Source of the DNA: JALEVB01 sp022768265
GTDB taxonomy: Bacteria; Bacillota_I; Bacilli_A; Erysipelotrichales; Erysipelotrichaceae
Assembly: GCA_034168985.1 (NCBI GenBank)
Contig: JAXFJE010000009.1
Span: 53,370-117,369, forward strand
DNA length: 64,000 nt
Direction of reading: 5' to 3'
In this document: positions 18,033 to 26,288 of the stretch, in pieces
How positions within the stretch are numbered: the first letter of the stretch is position 1
How the letters are laid out: every line of letters starts with the position of its first letter
Program-made: the position numbers and the translations under genes
Notes under the pieces: model-generated
Seen by the model: the letters and a program-made list of their open reading frames with translations, nothing else
What the model was told of the DNA's origin: nothing
The model's database searches: none

Positions 18033-18060
18033 ACCTTAGGCTACTGTCTAAGGTTTTTTT
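18033..18060 (+). terminator. Terminator after first Ile-Ala pair
   Basis: Stem accttag / ctaaggt followed by a T-run. Confidence 0.75.
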
Positions 18061-18099
18061 AAACAAATATCATGATGGTCTGCTTGGCTGTCATTATCT

Positions 18100-18175
18100 G
18101 GACGCTTAGCTCAGTTGGGAGAGCACTTCCTTGACGTGGAAGGGGTCAGGGGTTCGAGTCCCTTAGCGTCCACCA
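18100..18175 (+). tRNA. tRNA-Val(GAC)
   Basis: A 76-base cloverleaf with encoded CCA and anticodon GAC in cttgacg. It lies between the two duplicated Ile-Ala blocks; I see no clear promoter of its own. Confidence 0.96.
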
Positions 18176-18202
18176 TTTTTTAAGAAAAAAGATAAAAAAT
18201 GT

Positions 18203-18231
18203 TTGACTTAAATATTCGATAGTGGTATTAT
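18203..18231 (+). promoter_or_regulatory. Promoter of the second tRNA-Ile/Ala unit
   Basis: TTGACT (18203-18208) and TATTAT (18226-18231) are 17 bases apart. Confidence 0.7.
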
Positions 18232-18262
18232 AAATAGGCATTCGATGGAAGCTAAAACAAAC

Positions 18263-18339
<77 letters not shown>

Positions 18340-18356
18340 TCGAATTGAAAATACAT

Positions 18357-18432
18357 GGGGTTTTAGCTCAGCTGGGAGAGCGCCTGCTTTGCACGCAGGA
18401 GGTCAGGAGTTCGATCCTCCTAAGCTCCACCA
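18357..18432 (+). tRNA. tRNA-Ala(TGC), second copy
   Basis: Identical to the copy at 17945, with encoded CCA and anticodon TGC. Confidence 0.97.
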
Positions 18433-18445
18433 TGATAAAAAATAT

Positions 18446-18473
18446 ACCTTAGACAAGTGTCTAAGGTTTTTTT
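18446..18473 (+). terminator. Terminator after second Ile-Ala pair
   Basis: Stem accttagac / gtctaaggt followed by seven T. Confidence 0.8.
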
Positions 18474-18480
18474 ACATTTA

Positions 18481-18512
18481 AAAAACCCTTGATCAAATAG
18501 TGTATCAAGGGC
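18481..18512 (-). terminator. Terminator of the amino-acid ABC operon
   Basis: Stem cccttgat / atcaaggg with a T-run on the minus transcript, just past the ATPase stop codon. Confidence 0.8.
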
Positions 18513-18519
18513 CTTATCA

Positions 18520-19314
18520 TCATGCTAATAACATGCGATCGTTTACGACTTCGCCACCAGTGGCTTTTTCAAACATTTGTAATAGATCGTTGACGGTAAG
18601 CTTAGCTTTTTCTTCGCCAGCAATATCTAAGATGATTTTGCCATCCATCATCATGATCAAGCGATTGCCATATTTTAAGGCATCTTTCATATTGTGGGTA
18701 ATCATTAGAGTAGTAAGTTTATCTTTTTCCACGATCTTAGTCGTTAATTCTAAGACTTTTGCAGCGGTTTTAGGATCAAGGGCTGCGGTGTGTTCATCTA
18801 GTAATAATAACTTTGGCCGTACCAAAGTAGACATCAGTAGGGTCAAGGCTTGGCGCTGTCCTCCGGAAAGCAAGCCAACCTTGCTGGATAAACGTTTTTC
18901 TAAGCCTAGGTTCAAAGATTCTAATAATGTCTTGTATTCTTTTTTCTCGTGGGCGGTCAAGCCTAGGCGCAAGGTACGCTTTTTACCTCGTCTTTTTGCT
19001 AAGCTTAAGTTTTCTTCGATCGATAGATCGGCACAGGTACCGGTCATAGGATCTTGGAAGACCCTGCCGATAAAGGCGGCTCTTTTGTATTCCTTTTGTT
19101 TGGTGATATCGATATCGTCGATCGTTATCTTGCCTTCATCGCTAGTTAAGGTGCCTGATATCAAGTTTAATAAAGTTGATTTACCTGCACCATTACCACC
19201 GATCACCGTGATAAAATCGCCGTCGTTGATCGTAATGCTTAAATTTTGAATGGCTTTTTTCTCATTAACGGTATTGGCGTTAAAGGTTTTAGATAAATTT
19301 TCGATTTTTAACAT
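18520..19314 (-). CDS. ABC transporter ATP-binding protein (TrpZ-like, ABC_sub_bind system)
   Basis: The 264-residue ATPase has Walker A GGNGAGKST, signature LLSGGQRQALTL and Walker B LLLLDEH. This version of the signature and the DEHTAALDP end are typical of ATPases paired with ABC_sub_bind (TrpX-type) systems. It overlaps the permease gene by 7 bases. It powers uptake of the substrate delivered by the two upstream lipoproteins. The 18478-18512 hairpin ends the operon. Confidence 0.88.
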   Translation of the reverse strand: MLKIENLSKTFNANTVNEKKAIQNLSITINDGDFITVIGGNGAGKSTLLNLISGTLTSDEGKITIDDIDITKQKEYKRAAFIGRVFQDPMTGTCADLSIEENLSLAKRRGKKRTLRLGLTAHEKKEYKTLLESLNLGLEKRLSSKVGLLSGGQRQALTLLMSTLVRPKLLLLDEHTAALDPKTAAKVLELTTKIVEKDKLTTLMITHNMKDALKYGNRLIMMMDGKIILDIAGEEKAKLTVNDLLQMFEKATGGEVVNDRMLLA

Positions 19315-20198
19315 TTTTTGGCCCTCCTTTTGCTTTTTAGATCGACATTAGCTAGGTATAAAGCTACTGCAACGATGATGGCGGTGAATAATTTCATATC
19401 GTTGGCACTGACATAGTTGCTGTTGATAACGATGGCTACGATCAAACGGTAGATGATCGAACCGATGACGATACCGGTTAAGCTCATGATGAAGTTACGA
19501 TTTCTAAAGATTACTTCACCGATGATGACAGATGCTAAGCCGATGACGATAGCGCCGATCCCTTGTTGGACATCAGCGTAACCATTATATTGGCATACCA
19601 AGGCGCCACTTAAAGCTATCAAACCATTGGCTAACATCAAACCAGCGATCTTTGTAATATCGGAATTGATACCGTTAGCTCTGATCATCTTGTCGTTATT
19701 ACCTGTGGCAACGATAGCGTAACCAAATTCAGTGTTAAAAAACCAAACTAAGAAGATGATAACGATGACGCACACGATGATACCTAAGAAAATAGCGGCA
19801 TCACGATCTTTACTTAGATTTAACAGATCTTTGATGTTGGTCAATAAAGTGTCGTGCATGTTCAAAGGAATGTTAGCTTTGCCCATGATCCGCAAATTGA
19901 TCGAATATAGACCGGTCATGGATAAGATCCCTGCTAACAATGAAGGGATCTGCAATTTGGTATGCAATAAACCAGTTATCATACCAGCAAGCCCACCACT
20001 GATCAAAGCTAAGAAAATTGCCATGATCGGTGGAATGTTGTTGACGATGGCGGTTGCACATACGGCCGCCCCTAAGGTAAATGATCCTTCACTGGTAAGG
20101 TCAGAAATATCTAAGATACGGTAAGTTATATGGATGCCAATTGCTAGGATTGCCCACAGCAATCCTTGCGATATGGCTGAAGTTGCGATTGAGGCCAT
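19308..20198 (-). CDS. ABC transporter permease (TrpY-like)
   Basis: The 296-residue protein has 8-9 hydrophobic segments, related to the LivH/RbsC permease fold (LDISDLTSEGSFTLGAAVCA, GLMLANGLIALSGAL). This permease type pairs with ABC_sub_bind lipoproteins. It starts 16 bases after the second lipoprotein gene and overlaps the ATPase gene. One permease/ATPase set appears to serve two binding proteins. Confidence 0.88.
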   Translation of the reverse strand: MASIATSAISQGLLWAILAIGIHITYRILDISDLTSEGSFTLGAAVCATAIVNNIPPIMAIFLALISGGLAGMITGLLHTKLQIPSLLAGILSMTGLYSINLRIMGKANIPLNMHDTLLTNIKDLLNLSKDRDAAIFLGIIVCVIVIIFLVWFFNTEFGYAIVATGNNDKMIRANGINSDITKIAGLMLANGLIALSGALVCQYNGYADVQQGIGAIVIGLASVIIGEVIFRNRNFIMSLTGIVIGSIIYRLIVAIVINSNYVSANDMKLFTAIIVAVALYLANVDLKSKRRAKKC

Positions 20199-20214
20199 GA
20201 TTCATTCTCCTTTA

Positions 20215-21189
20215 TTATTTTGAAACATCGATACCTTTATCGATGATTGATTGTGGTAATTCTAAACCGATTTTTGCGGCAGTTTTAGCGTTGTAATATA
20301 CATCAACATCTTTTTGGAATTGGATAGCGAAGTCAGTGATCTTTTTGTCACCATTTAAGATTTCTACCGCCATTTCACCAGTTTGGTATCCAATTTTGTA
20401 GTAATCGGCACCTAGTGATAATAAAGCGCCATTTTTAACGACATTGCTTTCACCGGCTAAAACAGGGATTTTGTTTTCGCTAGCAACGATATCGACGCTC
20501 GCAAATGCTGCTGCGATATTGTTGTCGGTTGGTACATATAAAGCGTCGATCTGACCGATGAAAGATTGCATCGTATCGTCGATCATCGTTTTATCTGAAA
20601 CGGTCTTGACCATGGTCTTGATACCGCGGCTTTCACATTCAGCTACCATTTGCTCGGCTTGGATCTGTGAATTTGGTTCGCTTGAGGTGTATAAGATACC
20701 TAAAGTTTTAACATCAACGGCTTCTAACAATAGATCTAATTGGGTGTCCATAGGGAAGCCATCGCTGACACCGCTGATCAAACCACCAGGGTTTTCGTTA
20801 GAATCAACTAGGCCTGCTGCTACAAAATCTGTTACGGCTGTTGCTAGGATCGGGGTATGATCGTTGATATTTTGTAATTGTTGAACAGGGGAAGTAGCGA
20901 TTGCTAAGATCAAATCGGGATCAGCTGCGATCAAAGAATCTGCCATCGTTGATAAATTAGCTTGGTCAGCTTCAGGGTTTTGGTAATTGATCTTTAAATT
21001 TTCGCCTTCCACATAACCACCATCTTTTAAAGCATCGATAAAGCCTTCGCGCGCTTTATCTAAAGCATCGTGGGTCAATAGCTGCAAGATGCCAACTTCT
21101 TTGACATTGCTGGTGCTTTGATCGTTAGGTTGGCTTGAACAACCAACTAATAAACATAATGATAATGCTAGAGATAATAATTTTTTCAT
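20215..21189 (-). CDS. ABC_sub_bind (TrpX-like) substrate-binding lipoprotein, T-box regulated
   Basis: The 324-residue lipoprotein has the signal MKKLLSLALSLCLLVGC and lipobox Cys. The chosen ATG at 21189 lies below AAAGGACG; the longer frame upstream runs into the T-box terminator. The body is the ABC_sub_bind fold (ILQLLTHDALDKAREGF, LYTSSEPNSQIQAEQM, QSFIGQIDALYVPTDN). It is a paralogue of the gene at 21523. Upstream is a complete T-box leader, so expression should rise when a tRNA is uncharged. An aromatic amino acid is the likely ligand (see findings). Confidence 0.9.
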   Translation of the reverse strand: MKKLLSLALSLCLLVGCSSQPNDQSTSNVKEVGILQLLTHDALDKAREGFIDALKDGGYVEGENLKINYQNPEADQANLSTMADSLIAADPDLILAIATSPVQQLQNINDHTPILATAVTDFVAAGLVDSNENPGGLISGVSDGFPMDTQLDLLLEAVDVKTLGILYTSSEPNSQIQAEQMVAECESRGIKTMVKTVSDKTMIDDTMQSFIGQIDALYVPTDNNIAAAFASVDIVASENKIPVLAGESNVVKNGALLSLGADYYKIGYQTGEMAVEILNGDKKITDFAIQFQKDVDVYYNAKTAAKIGLELPQSIIDKGIDVSK

Positions 21190-21223
21190 GATATGTCGTC
21201 CTTTCTTTTGTTGTGTAAGAAAT

Positions 21224-21484
21224 AAAAAACTCGTCCTGCAAAAGGACGAGTTGTATCGCGTTACCACCTTTAATTTATTGGTATATTACTATACCAACCT
21301 TAGTAGCCACCATCATGGCCCAACACGTTAACGGGTGTTATTCGTGACTCTCTACTCAAACTTTTTCAAAAGTCCCGCATCCCTGATGTATTCATTATGG
21401 CTTACTAGCTGTTTTCATCAACCACAGCCTTTCTGCAAGTTAAGTGACATAATTACTATTTCAGATCTAAGCGTTTTATTTCTT
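21224..21484 (-). promoter_or_regulatory. T-box riboswitch 1 (tRNA-sensing leader)
   Basis: On the minus strand this has every T-box part: an AGTA/GAA loop-E pair in stem I around a helix attatg/cataat, an apical gctg..cagc hairpin, the T-box sequence aaggtggtaacgcg, and a terminator actcgtcc/ggacgagt with T-run that competes with it. The antiterminator bulge reads TGGT, which pairs with an ACCA tRNA end (discriminator A). After the loop-E GAA the bases read tacatc. TAC (Tyr) is my preferred specifier, but the register is uncertain by one base. Confidence 0.92.
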
Positions 21485-21490
21485 GCTATT

Positions 21491-21519
21491 ATCTTAGACA
21501 AAGAATTTTTCTTTGTCAA
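21491..21519 (-). promoter_or_regulatory. Promoter of T-box 1 unit with overlapping palindrome
   Basis: TTGACA and TAAGAT are 17 bases apart on the minus strand. The spacer lies inside the inverted repeat gacaaag..ctttgtc, which could be an operator or a weak terminator of the upstream gene. Confidence 0.65.
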
Positions 21520-21522
21520 TGG

Positions 21523-22503
21523 TTATTTTGCAACATCGATTCCTTTTTCTAAAATTTCAGCTGGTAATTCAAGTCCCATCTTTTCAGCAATCTTGGAATT
21601 GTAATATATCGTAGCGTTATCGCTATCCATGAAATATACTGGCATTTTAGCGATTTCGACTTCTTGTTCGATGACCTTGACGGCATTTAAACCGGTTTGA
21701 TAGCCTAGCTTGTAATAATTGACGCCAATGCTTGCTAAGCCGCCATCAGCTACCATCGTATCACAACCGACGATGACGGGTAGCTTGTTGTCGCTAGCGA
21801 CGATTTCCACAGAGGCCATTGAAGAAGCTAATGGATTATCAGTAGGAATGTATAAAGCGTCGATGTGACCGATGAAAGATTGCATCGTATCATCGACCAT
21901 CGTTAAATCAGAAATAGTTTTTTCAACGACTTCCCAACCGCGTTTTTCACATTCAGCCTTCATTTGTTGCGCTTGGATGATTGAATTTTCTTCGCTGGAT
22001 GTATATAGCAGACCGATGGTTTTTGCTTGAGGAACGATCATTTCCACTAGATCCATCTGGGTAGCCATATCACAATAATCTGAGCTGCCAGAGATGTTTT
22101 TGCCAGGCATATCATTTGATTCGACCAAACCTACATCTAGATAATCGGTGATCGCGCTTCCTAAGATCGGAATCGTTTCGGTTTCCTGCTGTAAAGATTG
22201 GGCTGCGGCAGTACCGATAGCTAAGATCAGATCGTTTTCTTCGTTTACTAGTTTTTGGGCCATGGTCGCTAACGCTGATTTATCGTTGTTAGGATTTTCA
22301 AAGCTTAGGACCAAATTCTTGCCTTCTTCATAGCCTTTTTCTTTCAAAGCGGCTACGAAACCATCGTAAGTATTATTCAAAGCTTCGTGTTCCATTAATT
22401 GTAAAACACCGATATGGACCGCGTCTTCATCAGCGGTTGAAGTTGTTGGGTTAGAACATGCGCTCAATAGCACGACTAACAATGCTGCTAAGATCTTTTT
22501 CAT
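21523..22503 (-). CDS. ABC_sub_bind (TrpX-like) substrate-binding lipoprotein, second paralogue
   Basis: The 326-residue lipoprotein has the signal MKKILAALLVVLLSAC. Its ATG at 22503 lies below GGGGAGGT. It aligns along its length with the protein at 20215 (LYTSSEENSIIQAQQM, QSFIGHIDALYIPTDN). It has its own promoter and T-box, and no permease directly after it: the next unit begins with another T-box. It probably delivers a second, related amino acid to the same permease. Confidence 0.9.
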   Translation of the reverse strand: MKKILAALLVVLLSACSNPTTSTADEDAVHIGVLQLMEHEALNNTYDGFVAALKEKGYEEGKNLVLSFENPNNDKSALATMAQKLVNEENDLILAIGTAAAQSLQQETETIPILGSAITDYLDVGLVESNDMPGKNISGSSDYCDMATQMDLVEMIVPQAKTIGLLYTSSEENSIIQAQQMKAECEKRGWEVVEKTISDLTMVDDTMQSFIGHIDALYIPTDNPLASSMASVEIVASDNKLPVIVGCDTMVADGGLASIGVNYYKLGYQTGLNAVKVIEQEVEIAKMPVYFMDSDNATIYYNSKIAEKMGLELPAEILEKGIDVAK

Positions 22504-22523
22504 TTTTTTACCTCCCCTAAAAG

Positions 22524-22788
22524 CAAAAAAACAGCTCATCCTAAGGACGAACTGTATCGCGATTACCACCTTATTTTATCAATATATTGCTATATTGAAC
22601 TCTGTAGCCACCATCATGGCCTAACAAGATAACGTTTGTTAAACGAAGCTCTCTACTATATATGGTTTCAAGAGCCCTACTCAATGAGGAATTCGATATA
22701 TCTTGCACGATCATTTACACCACCCATGATCTCTCTATGCTGCTTTCGATATATGTACTAGTTCATATCGCTGTATTTTGCTTAATAT
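22524..22788 (-). promoter_or_regulatory. T-box riboswitch 2 (tRNA-sensing leader)
   Basis: The minus-strand leader has stem I with AGTA and C-GAA around helix atatatc/gatatat, the T-box sequence aaggtggtaatcgcg, and a terminator cagttcgtcc/ggatgagctg followed by seven T. The antiterminator bulge is TGGT (discriminator A). Bases after loop-E GAA read ttcctc. TTC (Phe) is preferred over TCC because serine tRNAs normally carry discriminator G. A segment gccatgatggtggctac is shared exactly with T-box 1. Confidence 0.92.
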
Positions 22789-22794
22789 GCTATT

Positions 22795-22823
22795 ATGATA
22801 TGCGCAAAAGAAAAAAATGTCAA
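22795..22823 (-). promoter_or_regulatory. Promoter of T-box 2 unit
   Basis: TTGACA and TATCAT are separated by 17 bases on the minus strand. Confidence 0.8.
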
Positions 22824-22915
22824 TTATAAATGTAAAAAAATTACAAAAAATAGATAGCGTTTTCTTTTTGACGCTTTATTTGTTATAATGGAAGCTATTG
22901 ATAGGGGGAAAAGTA

Positions 22916-24280
22916 ATGGTATTAAAGAAGTTTTATTTTGACAAAGCGTTTGCTAAGGTCGTTTTAGCAATTGCGATACCTTTGATGTTGCAACAGTTGA
23001 TTACCTGTTCGGTCAATTTGATCGATAATTTGATGGTGGGACAATTGGGTGATATAGCGGTTGGAGGCGTAGCGGCAGTGAATCGTTTTTATATCATTGC
23101 TACCTATGGGACCAATGGCTTGATCAATGCTGCAGCTATTTTTATTGCTCAATATTATGGCGCTAAAGATCATGTTAAGATGCAACAGACCTTTCGTTTC
23201 ATGGTAGTAGCAGCCTTAAGCATCGTTTTGTTGTTTTTTGCTATTGGGTGGATCGCTCCTGGGGTCGTCGTGAGCTTTTTTACCAAGGATCCTCAGATCA
23301 TTGAACTTGGGGCAAGCTATATGCGAGTTGCGGCTTTTTCATTTATTCCGATGGCTTTGACAATGTGTATTGCCTCTAGCATGCGTAGCGTTGGTCAAAC
23401 TAAATTGCCCCTTATGGCTAGTGCGGTGGCGGTCGTTACTAATACTAGCTTGAATTATTGCTTGATCTTTGGAAACTTTGGTTTTCCGCGTTTAGGGGTT
23501 AGTGGGGCGGCGGTAGCAACATTGATTGCTCGTTGCTTAGAACTAGCTTTGATCACGTATTTTTTAAGACATAATGATTTTGCTTTTAAGACTTCGTTAA
23601 CATCGATGTTGGCGATTCCTCGTGATGTCGCGAAAAAAGTAGTGGCAAAAGGTTTGCCTTTGGCGACCAATGAGATCTTGTGGTCATTGGGGATGGCGAC
23701 ATTATTTAAATTCTATGCAACCAGAGGAACAGATGTCATGAGCGGTTATGCGATCTGTACGACCATCGGCGATATCTTTTTCGTCTTATATGCGGGCATG
23801 GCGGCTGCTAGCACGGTGCTGATAAGTCAGCCTTTTGGTGCTAATAAGCTAGAGGAAGGTAAAAGCAATGCTTATAAGTTATTAGGTTTTTGTTTTTGCT
23901 TGTCGTTTGTTTTTGCTATCATGATGTTTGCATCGACATTTGTAATTCCGCAATTATATGCCAATGTATCACTAAATGCGAGAGCGGTGGCAACTAATTT
24001 TTTGCGAGTGCAAAGCTTGTTGTTTTGGGTGTATATGTTTACGACAGAGTGTTATTTCATCTTGCGCTGTGGTGGGGATACTAAAAATACCCTTATCATG
24101 GATAGTTGTTTCATGTGGATGGTTAACATTCCGTTGGTTGGGGCATTTACTTATTTTTCTACGTTTAATTATTTAGGTCTATATCTAGTGGGCCAAGCGA
24201 CAGATTTGATCAAGCTAGTGTTTGCTTACCATTTGATATCTAAAGAAAGATGGGTGAAGAATCTTACGCACCATGAATAA
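22916..24280 (+). CDS. MATE-family efflux transporter
   Basis: The 454-residue protein has 12 hydrophobic segments and MATE hallmarks (IAIPLMLQQLITCSVNLIDN, GGVAAVNRF, AAIFIAQYYGA). The ATG at 22916 follows AGGGGGAAAA at good spacing and is chosen over an in-frame TTG 18 bases upstream. MATE proteins export drugs or metabolites using Na+ or H+ gradients. It overlaps the next small HAD gene by 8 bases. Confidence 0.9.
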   Translation: MVLKKFYFDKAFAKVVLAIAIPLMLQQLITCSVNLIDNLMVGQLGDIAVGGVAAVNRFYIIATYGTNGLINAAAIFIAQYYGAKDHVKMQQTFRFMVVAALSIVLLFFAIGWIAPGVVVSFFTKDPQIIELGASYMRVAAFSFIPMALTMCIASSMRSVGQTKLPLMASAVAVVTNTSLNYCLIFGNFGFPRLGVSGAAVATLIARCLELALITYFLRHNDFAFKTSLTSMLAIPRDVAKKVVAKGLPLATNEILWSLGMATLFKFYATRGTDVMSGYAICTTIGDIFFVLYAGMAAASTVLISQPFGANKLEEGKSNAYKLLGFCFCLSFVFAIMMFASTFVIPQLYANVSLNARAVATNFLRVQSLLFWVYMFTTECYFILRCGGDTKNTLIMDSCFMWMVNIPLVGAFTYFSTFNYLGLYLVGQATDLIKLVFAYHLISKERWVKNLTHHE

Positions 24281-24707
24281 GATACTATTGCGGTTAGCTA
24301 AACGTGCCAAGGGCGATAATTATTTGTTCTTGGATTTTGATGGGGTGATCATCACGGCTAAGCAAGAAATAAAAGAGCATGTTGCGCTTGTTGATCGCTT
24401 ATGTAAAACGCATGATCTAAAGGTAGTGATTAGTTCGTCGTGGCGTGAATATTTGCCAGAATGCACGAAAGTTTTGCGTGAAGCAGGTTTTGAGGGCGAA
24501 ATAGCAGGAGCAACTGATTTGTTGGGTGATGATCGTAATAAACAGATCCTAAGGTATCTGCGTAAACATCAGTATCACAAATTTGTGATACTAGATGATC
24601 TACTATTGAGGGAACTTGTTGATTTTCAGGTTAAAACGGACTATCGTGTAGGATTTGATGAACAAGCTTATATGCAAGCTTGTGCGATCTTGTTAAAACA
24701 AAAATAG
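24273..24707 (+). CDS. Small HAD-like phosphatase-fold protein (Swiss-army-knife RNA-repair HAD type)
   Basis: The 144-residue protein has motif I LFLDFDGVI, motif II-like VVISSSWREY and a late acidic VILDD. The SSSWR motif marks the compact HAD group seen fused to RNA-repair enzymes and as stand-alone proteins. It overlaps the MATE gene by 8 bases, so it is translated with it. Substrate unknown. Confidence 0.75.
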   Translation: MNKILLRLAKRAKGDNYLFLDFDGVIITAKQEIKEHVALVDRLCKTHDLKVVISSSWREYLPECTKVLREAGFEGEIAGATDLLGDDRNKQILRYLRKHQYHKFVILDDLLLRELVDFQVKTDYRVGFDEQAYMQACAILLKQK

Positions 24708-24730
24708 CCTTTGTCTAAGGACAAAGGCTA
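24698..24730 (-). terminator. Terminator of the tRNA-Lys transcript
   Basis: Stem tagcctttgtc / gacaaaggcta with a T-rich tail on the minus strand. It overlaps the stop of the small HAD gene and may stop that transcript too. Confidence 0.75.
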
Positions 24731-24745
24731 TAACTTTATAAAAAA

Positions 24746-24821
24746 TGGTGACCCCCGAGGGATTCGAACCCTCGACCCACTGATTAAGAGTCAGTTGCTC
24801 TGCCAGCTGAGCTAGGGGGTC
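24746..24821 (-). tRNA. tRNA-Lys(CTT)
   Basis: A 76-base cloverleaf with encoded CCA and anticodon CTT in ctcttaa on the minus strand. Confidence 0.96.
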
Positions 24822-24841
24822 ATATTTAAGCTTACCGTAAC

Positions 24842-24870
24842 ATTATACACTTTATTTTATTAGCATGCAA
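24842..24870 (-). promoter_or_regulatory. Promoter of tRNA-Lys
   Basis: TTGCAT and TATAAT are separated by 17 bases on the minus strand, 21 bases before the tRNA. Confidence 0.75.
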
Positions 24871-24892
24871 GAAATAATTGCGGAATATTTGA

Positions 24893-24920
24893 TAAATAAA
24901 AAAATCGCTAATTGCGATTT
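24893..24920 (-). terminator. Terminator of the tRNA-Asn/Glu transcript
   Basis: Stem aaatcgc / gcgattt followed by a T-run on the minus strand. Confidence 0.7.
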
Positions 24921-24931
24921 AATTTTTAAAA

Positions 24932-25008
24932 TGGTGACTCGTACGGGATTCGAACCCGTGAATGACGCCGTGAAAGGGCGCTGTGTTAAGCCGCTTCACC
25001 AACGAGCC
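24932..25008 (-). tRNA. tRNA-Glu(TTC)
   Basis: A 77-base cloverleaf including CCA with anticodon TTC in ctttcac. The acceptor pairs GGCTCGT with ACGAGTC, with one G-T. Confidence 0.95.
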
Positions 25009-25016
25009 ATAAAAAA

Positions 25017-25092
25017 TGGCGCCTAAAACAGGGCTCGAACCTGTGACCTAACGGTTAACAGCCGTTTGCTCTGCCGACTGAGCTATTTAGGC
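25017..25092 (-). tRNA. tRNA-Asn(GTT)
   Basis: A 76-base cloverleaf with encoded CCA, discriminator G and anticodon GTT in ctgttaa. It is transcribed with tRNA-Glu, 8 bases upstream of it. Confidence 0.96.
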
Positions 25093-25103
25093 GTTGCTCA
25101 ATT

Positions 25104-25132
25104 ATATTACCATAGGCTGGGGTATAATGCAA
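25104..25132 (-). promoter_or_regulatory. Promoter of tRNA-Asn/Glu
   Basis: TTGCAT and TAATAT are separated by 17 bases on the minus strand. It has the same -35 hexamer as the tRNA-Lys promoter. Confidence 0.7.
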
Positions 25133-25176
25133 TAGGTTTTTTAAAAAAATTTAAAAATTTTTATTTTTTTTGCAAC

Positions 25177-25210
25177 TAAAAAAACGATAAGAATTAACTT
25201 CCTATCGTTT
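25177..25210 (-). terminator. Terminator of the Gfo/Idh oxidoreductase gene
   Basis: Stem aaacgata / tatcgttt overlapping the stop codon, with a T-run on the minus transcript. Confidence 0.75.
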
Positions 25211-26195
25211 AAGCTTTTTGATCATCTTCAAAAGTTATATGAGCATCTTTTCTAGCAGCAACCAACAATTTAACGATTGCTAGGGTATGATCTAAACGAG
25301 CGCGACAACCAGCTAGATCATCATTTTTAATTAGCTCTAATAAATAGGCAATATAGTAATGATGGGTCATGCCTGGTTCTTGGGCGTTGATGGTGATTGG
25401 TTCTTGGTTAGGTAAATGCAAGGTGAAAGCTGAAAGCAAGCTAGCAGCATAGTGGCAAGTGATGTAACCTTTTTCCCCTTGGATCATGATGTTGCTTTGA
25501 GCATGGGTGTTTTTGCAGGCGTTTAAAGTGGCAAGCAATTGATCATCATAGCTAAATTGTAAGCTGCCTCCAAAATCTACCCCTTCCATGATATTAGCGG
25601 TGTAGCTTAAAGCTTTTGGGTAACCAAATAAGCTAGTAACTAGATGCATATTATAAACATTTAGGTCCATCAAGGCGCCACCAGAAAATTTGGTAGTAAA
25701 GACATTAGGTTTTTCCCCGCGTAAATAACTATCATATTTTCGAGAATATTGTGACATGTTGCAAGTTACCATGTGAATTGGGGCAATCTTGGTGATGTTT
25801 TCTTTTAAAAGCGCTAGATTTGGTAAATAACAGGTCGTGATACCTTCGAATAAAAACAAATGATTTTTTTGGCTAAGCTCGATCAATTGTTGGCATTCTT
25901 CAATGGTAGTAGTAAACGGTTTTTCCAAAATGACATGTTTATTGGCTAATAAACATTTTTGTGCTTGCTTAAAATGTAATGAATTAGGTGAAGCTACATA
26001 GATGATATCTAGTTCTTCATCCTTTAACATTTCATCTAGATCCGTATAGACCTTAGGGCAATTGAATTTGTCGGCTAACGCTTTGCCCGTAGCATATTGC
26101 CGTGAATAGATAGCACCGATCTCTTGGTGACATTTTAACCAGTTTTCTAAAAAAACGGTCGTGATCGAACCGGTGCCGATAGTTCCGATTTTCAT
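25209..26195 (-). CDS. Gfo/Idh/MocA-family oxidoreductase
   Basis: The 328-residue protein has the N-terminal Rossmann motif GTIGTGSIT (residues 3-11), the ASPNSLHF segment, and the catalytic EKP motif at 91-93. Family members oxidise or reduce sugars, inositols and related compounds with NAD(P). It stands alone with its own terminator, so neighbours give no clue to the substrate. Confidence 0.85.
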   Translation of the reverse strand: MKIGTIGTGSITTVFLENWLKCHQEIGAIYSRQYATGKALADKFNCPKVYTDLDEMLKDEELDIIYVASPNSLHFKQAQKCLLANKHVILEKPFTTTIEECQQLIELSQKNHLFLFEGITTCYLPNLALLKENITKIAPIHMVTCNMSQYSRKYDSYLRGEKPNVFTTKFSGGALMDLNVYNMHLVTSLFGYPKALSYTANIMEGVDFGGSLQFSYDDQLLATLNACKNTHAQSNIMIQGEKGYITCHYAASLLSAFTLHLPNQEPITINAQEPGMTHHYYIAYLLELIKNDDLAGCRARLDHTLAIVKLLVAARKDAHITFEDDQKA

Positions 26196-26288
26196 GATTT
26201 CTTTCTCCTTTTCATTTAGTTTAACATTATTATGGTAATAAAAAAAGCGGATTTGCGGTATAATAAAGAAGTTAAAGGAGCTTGGTTC

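Noticed and set aside
20215..22503. Calling the transporter a tryptophan system (TrpXYZ) outright
   Set aside because: The antiterminator bulge TGGT does not suit tRNA-Trp (discriminator G) and neither specifier loop shows TGG in place.
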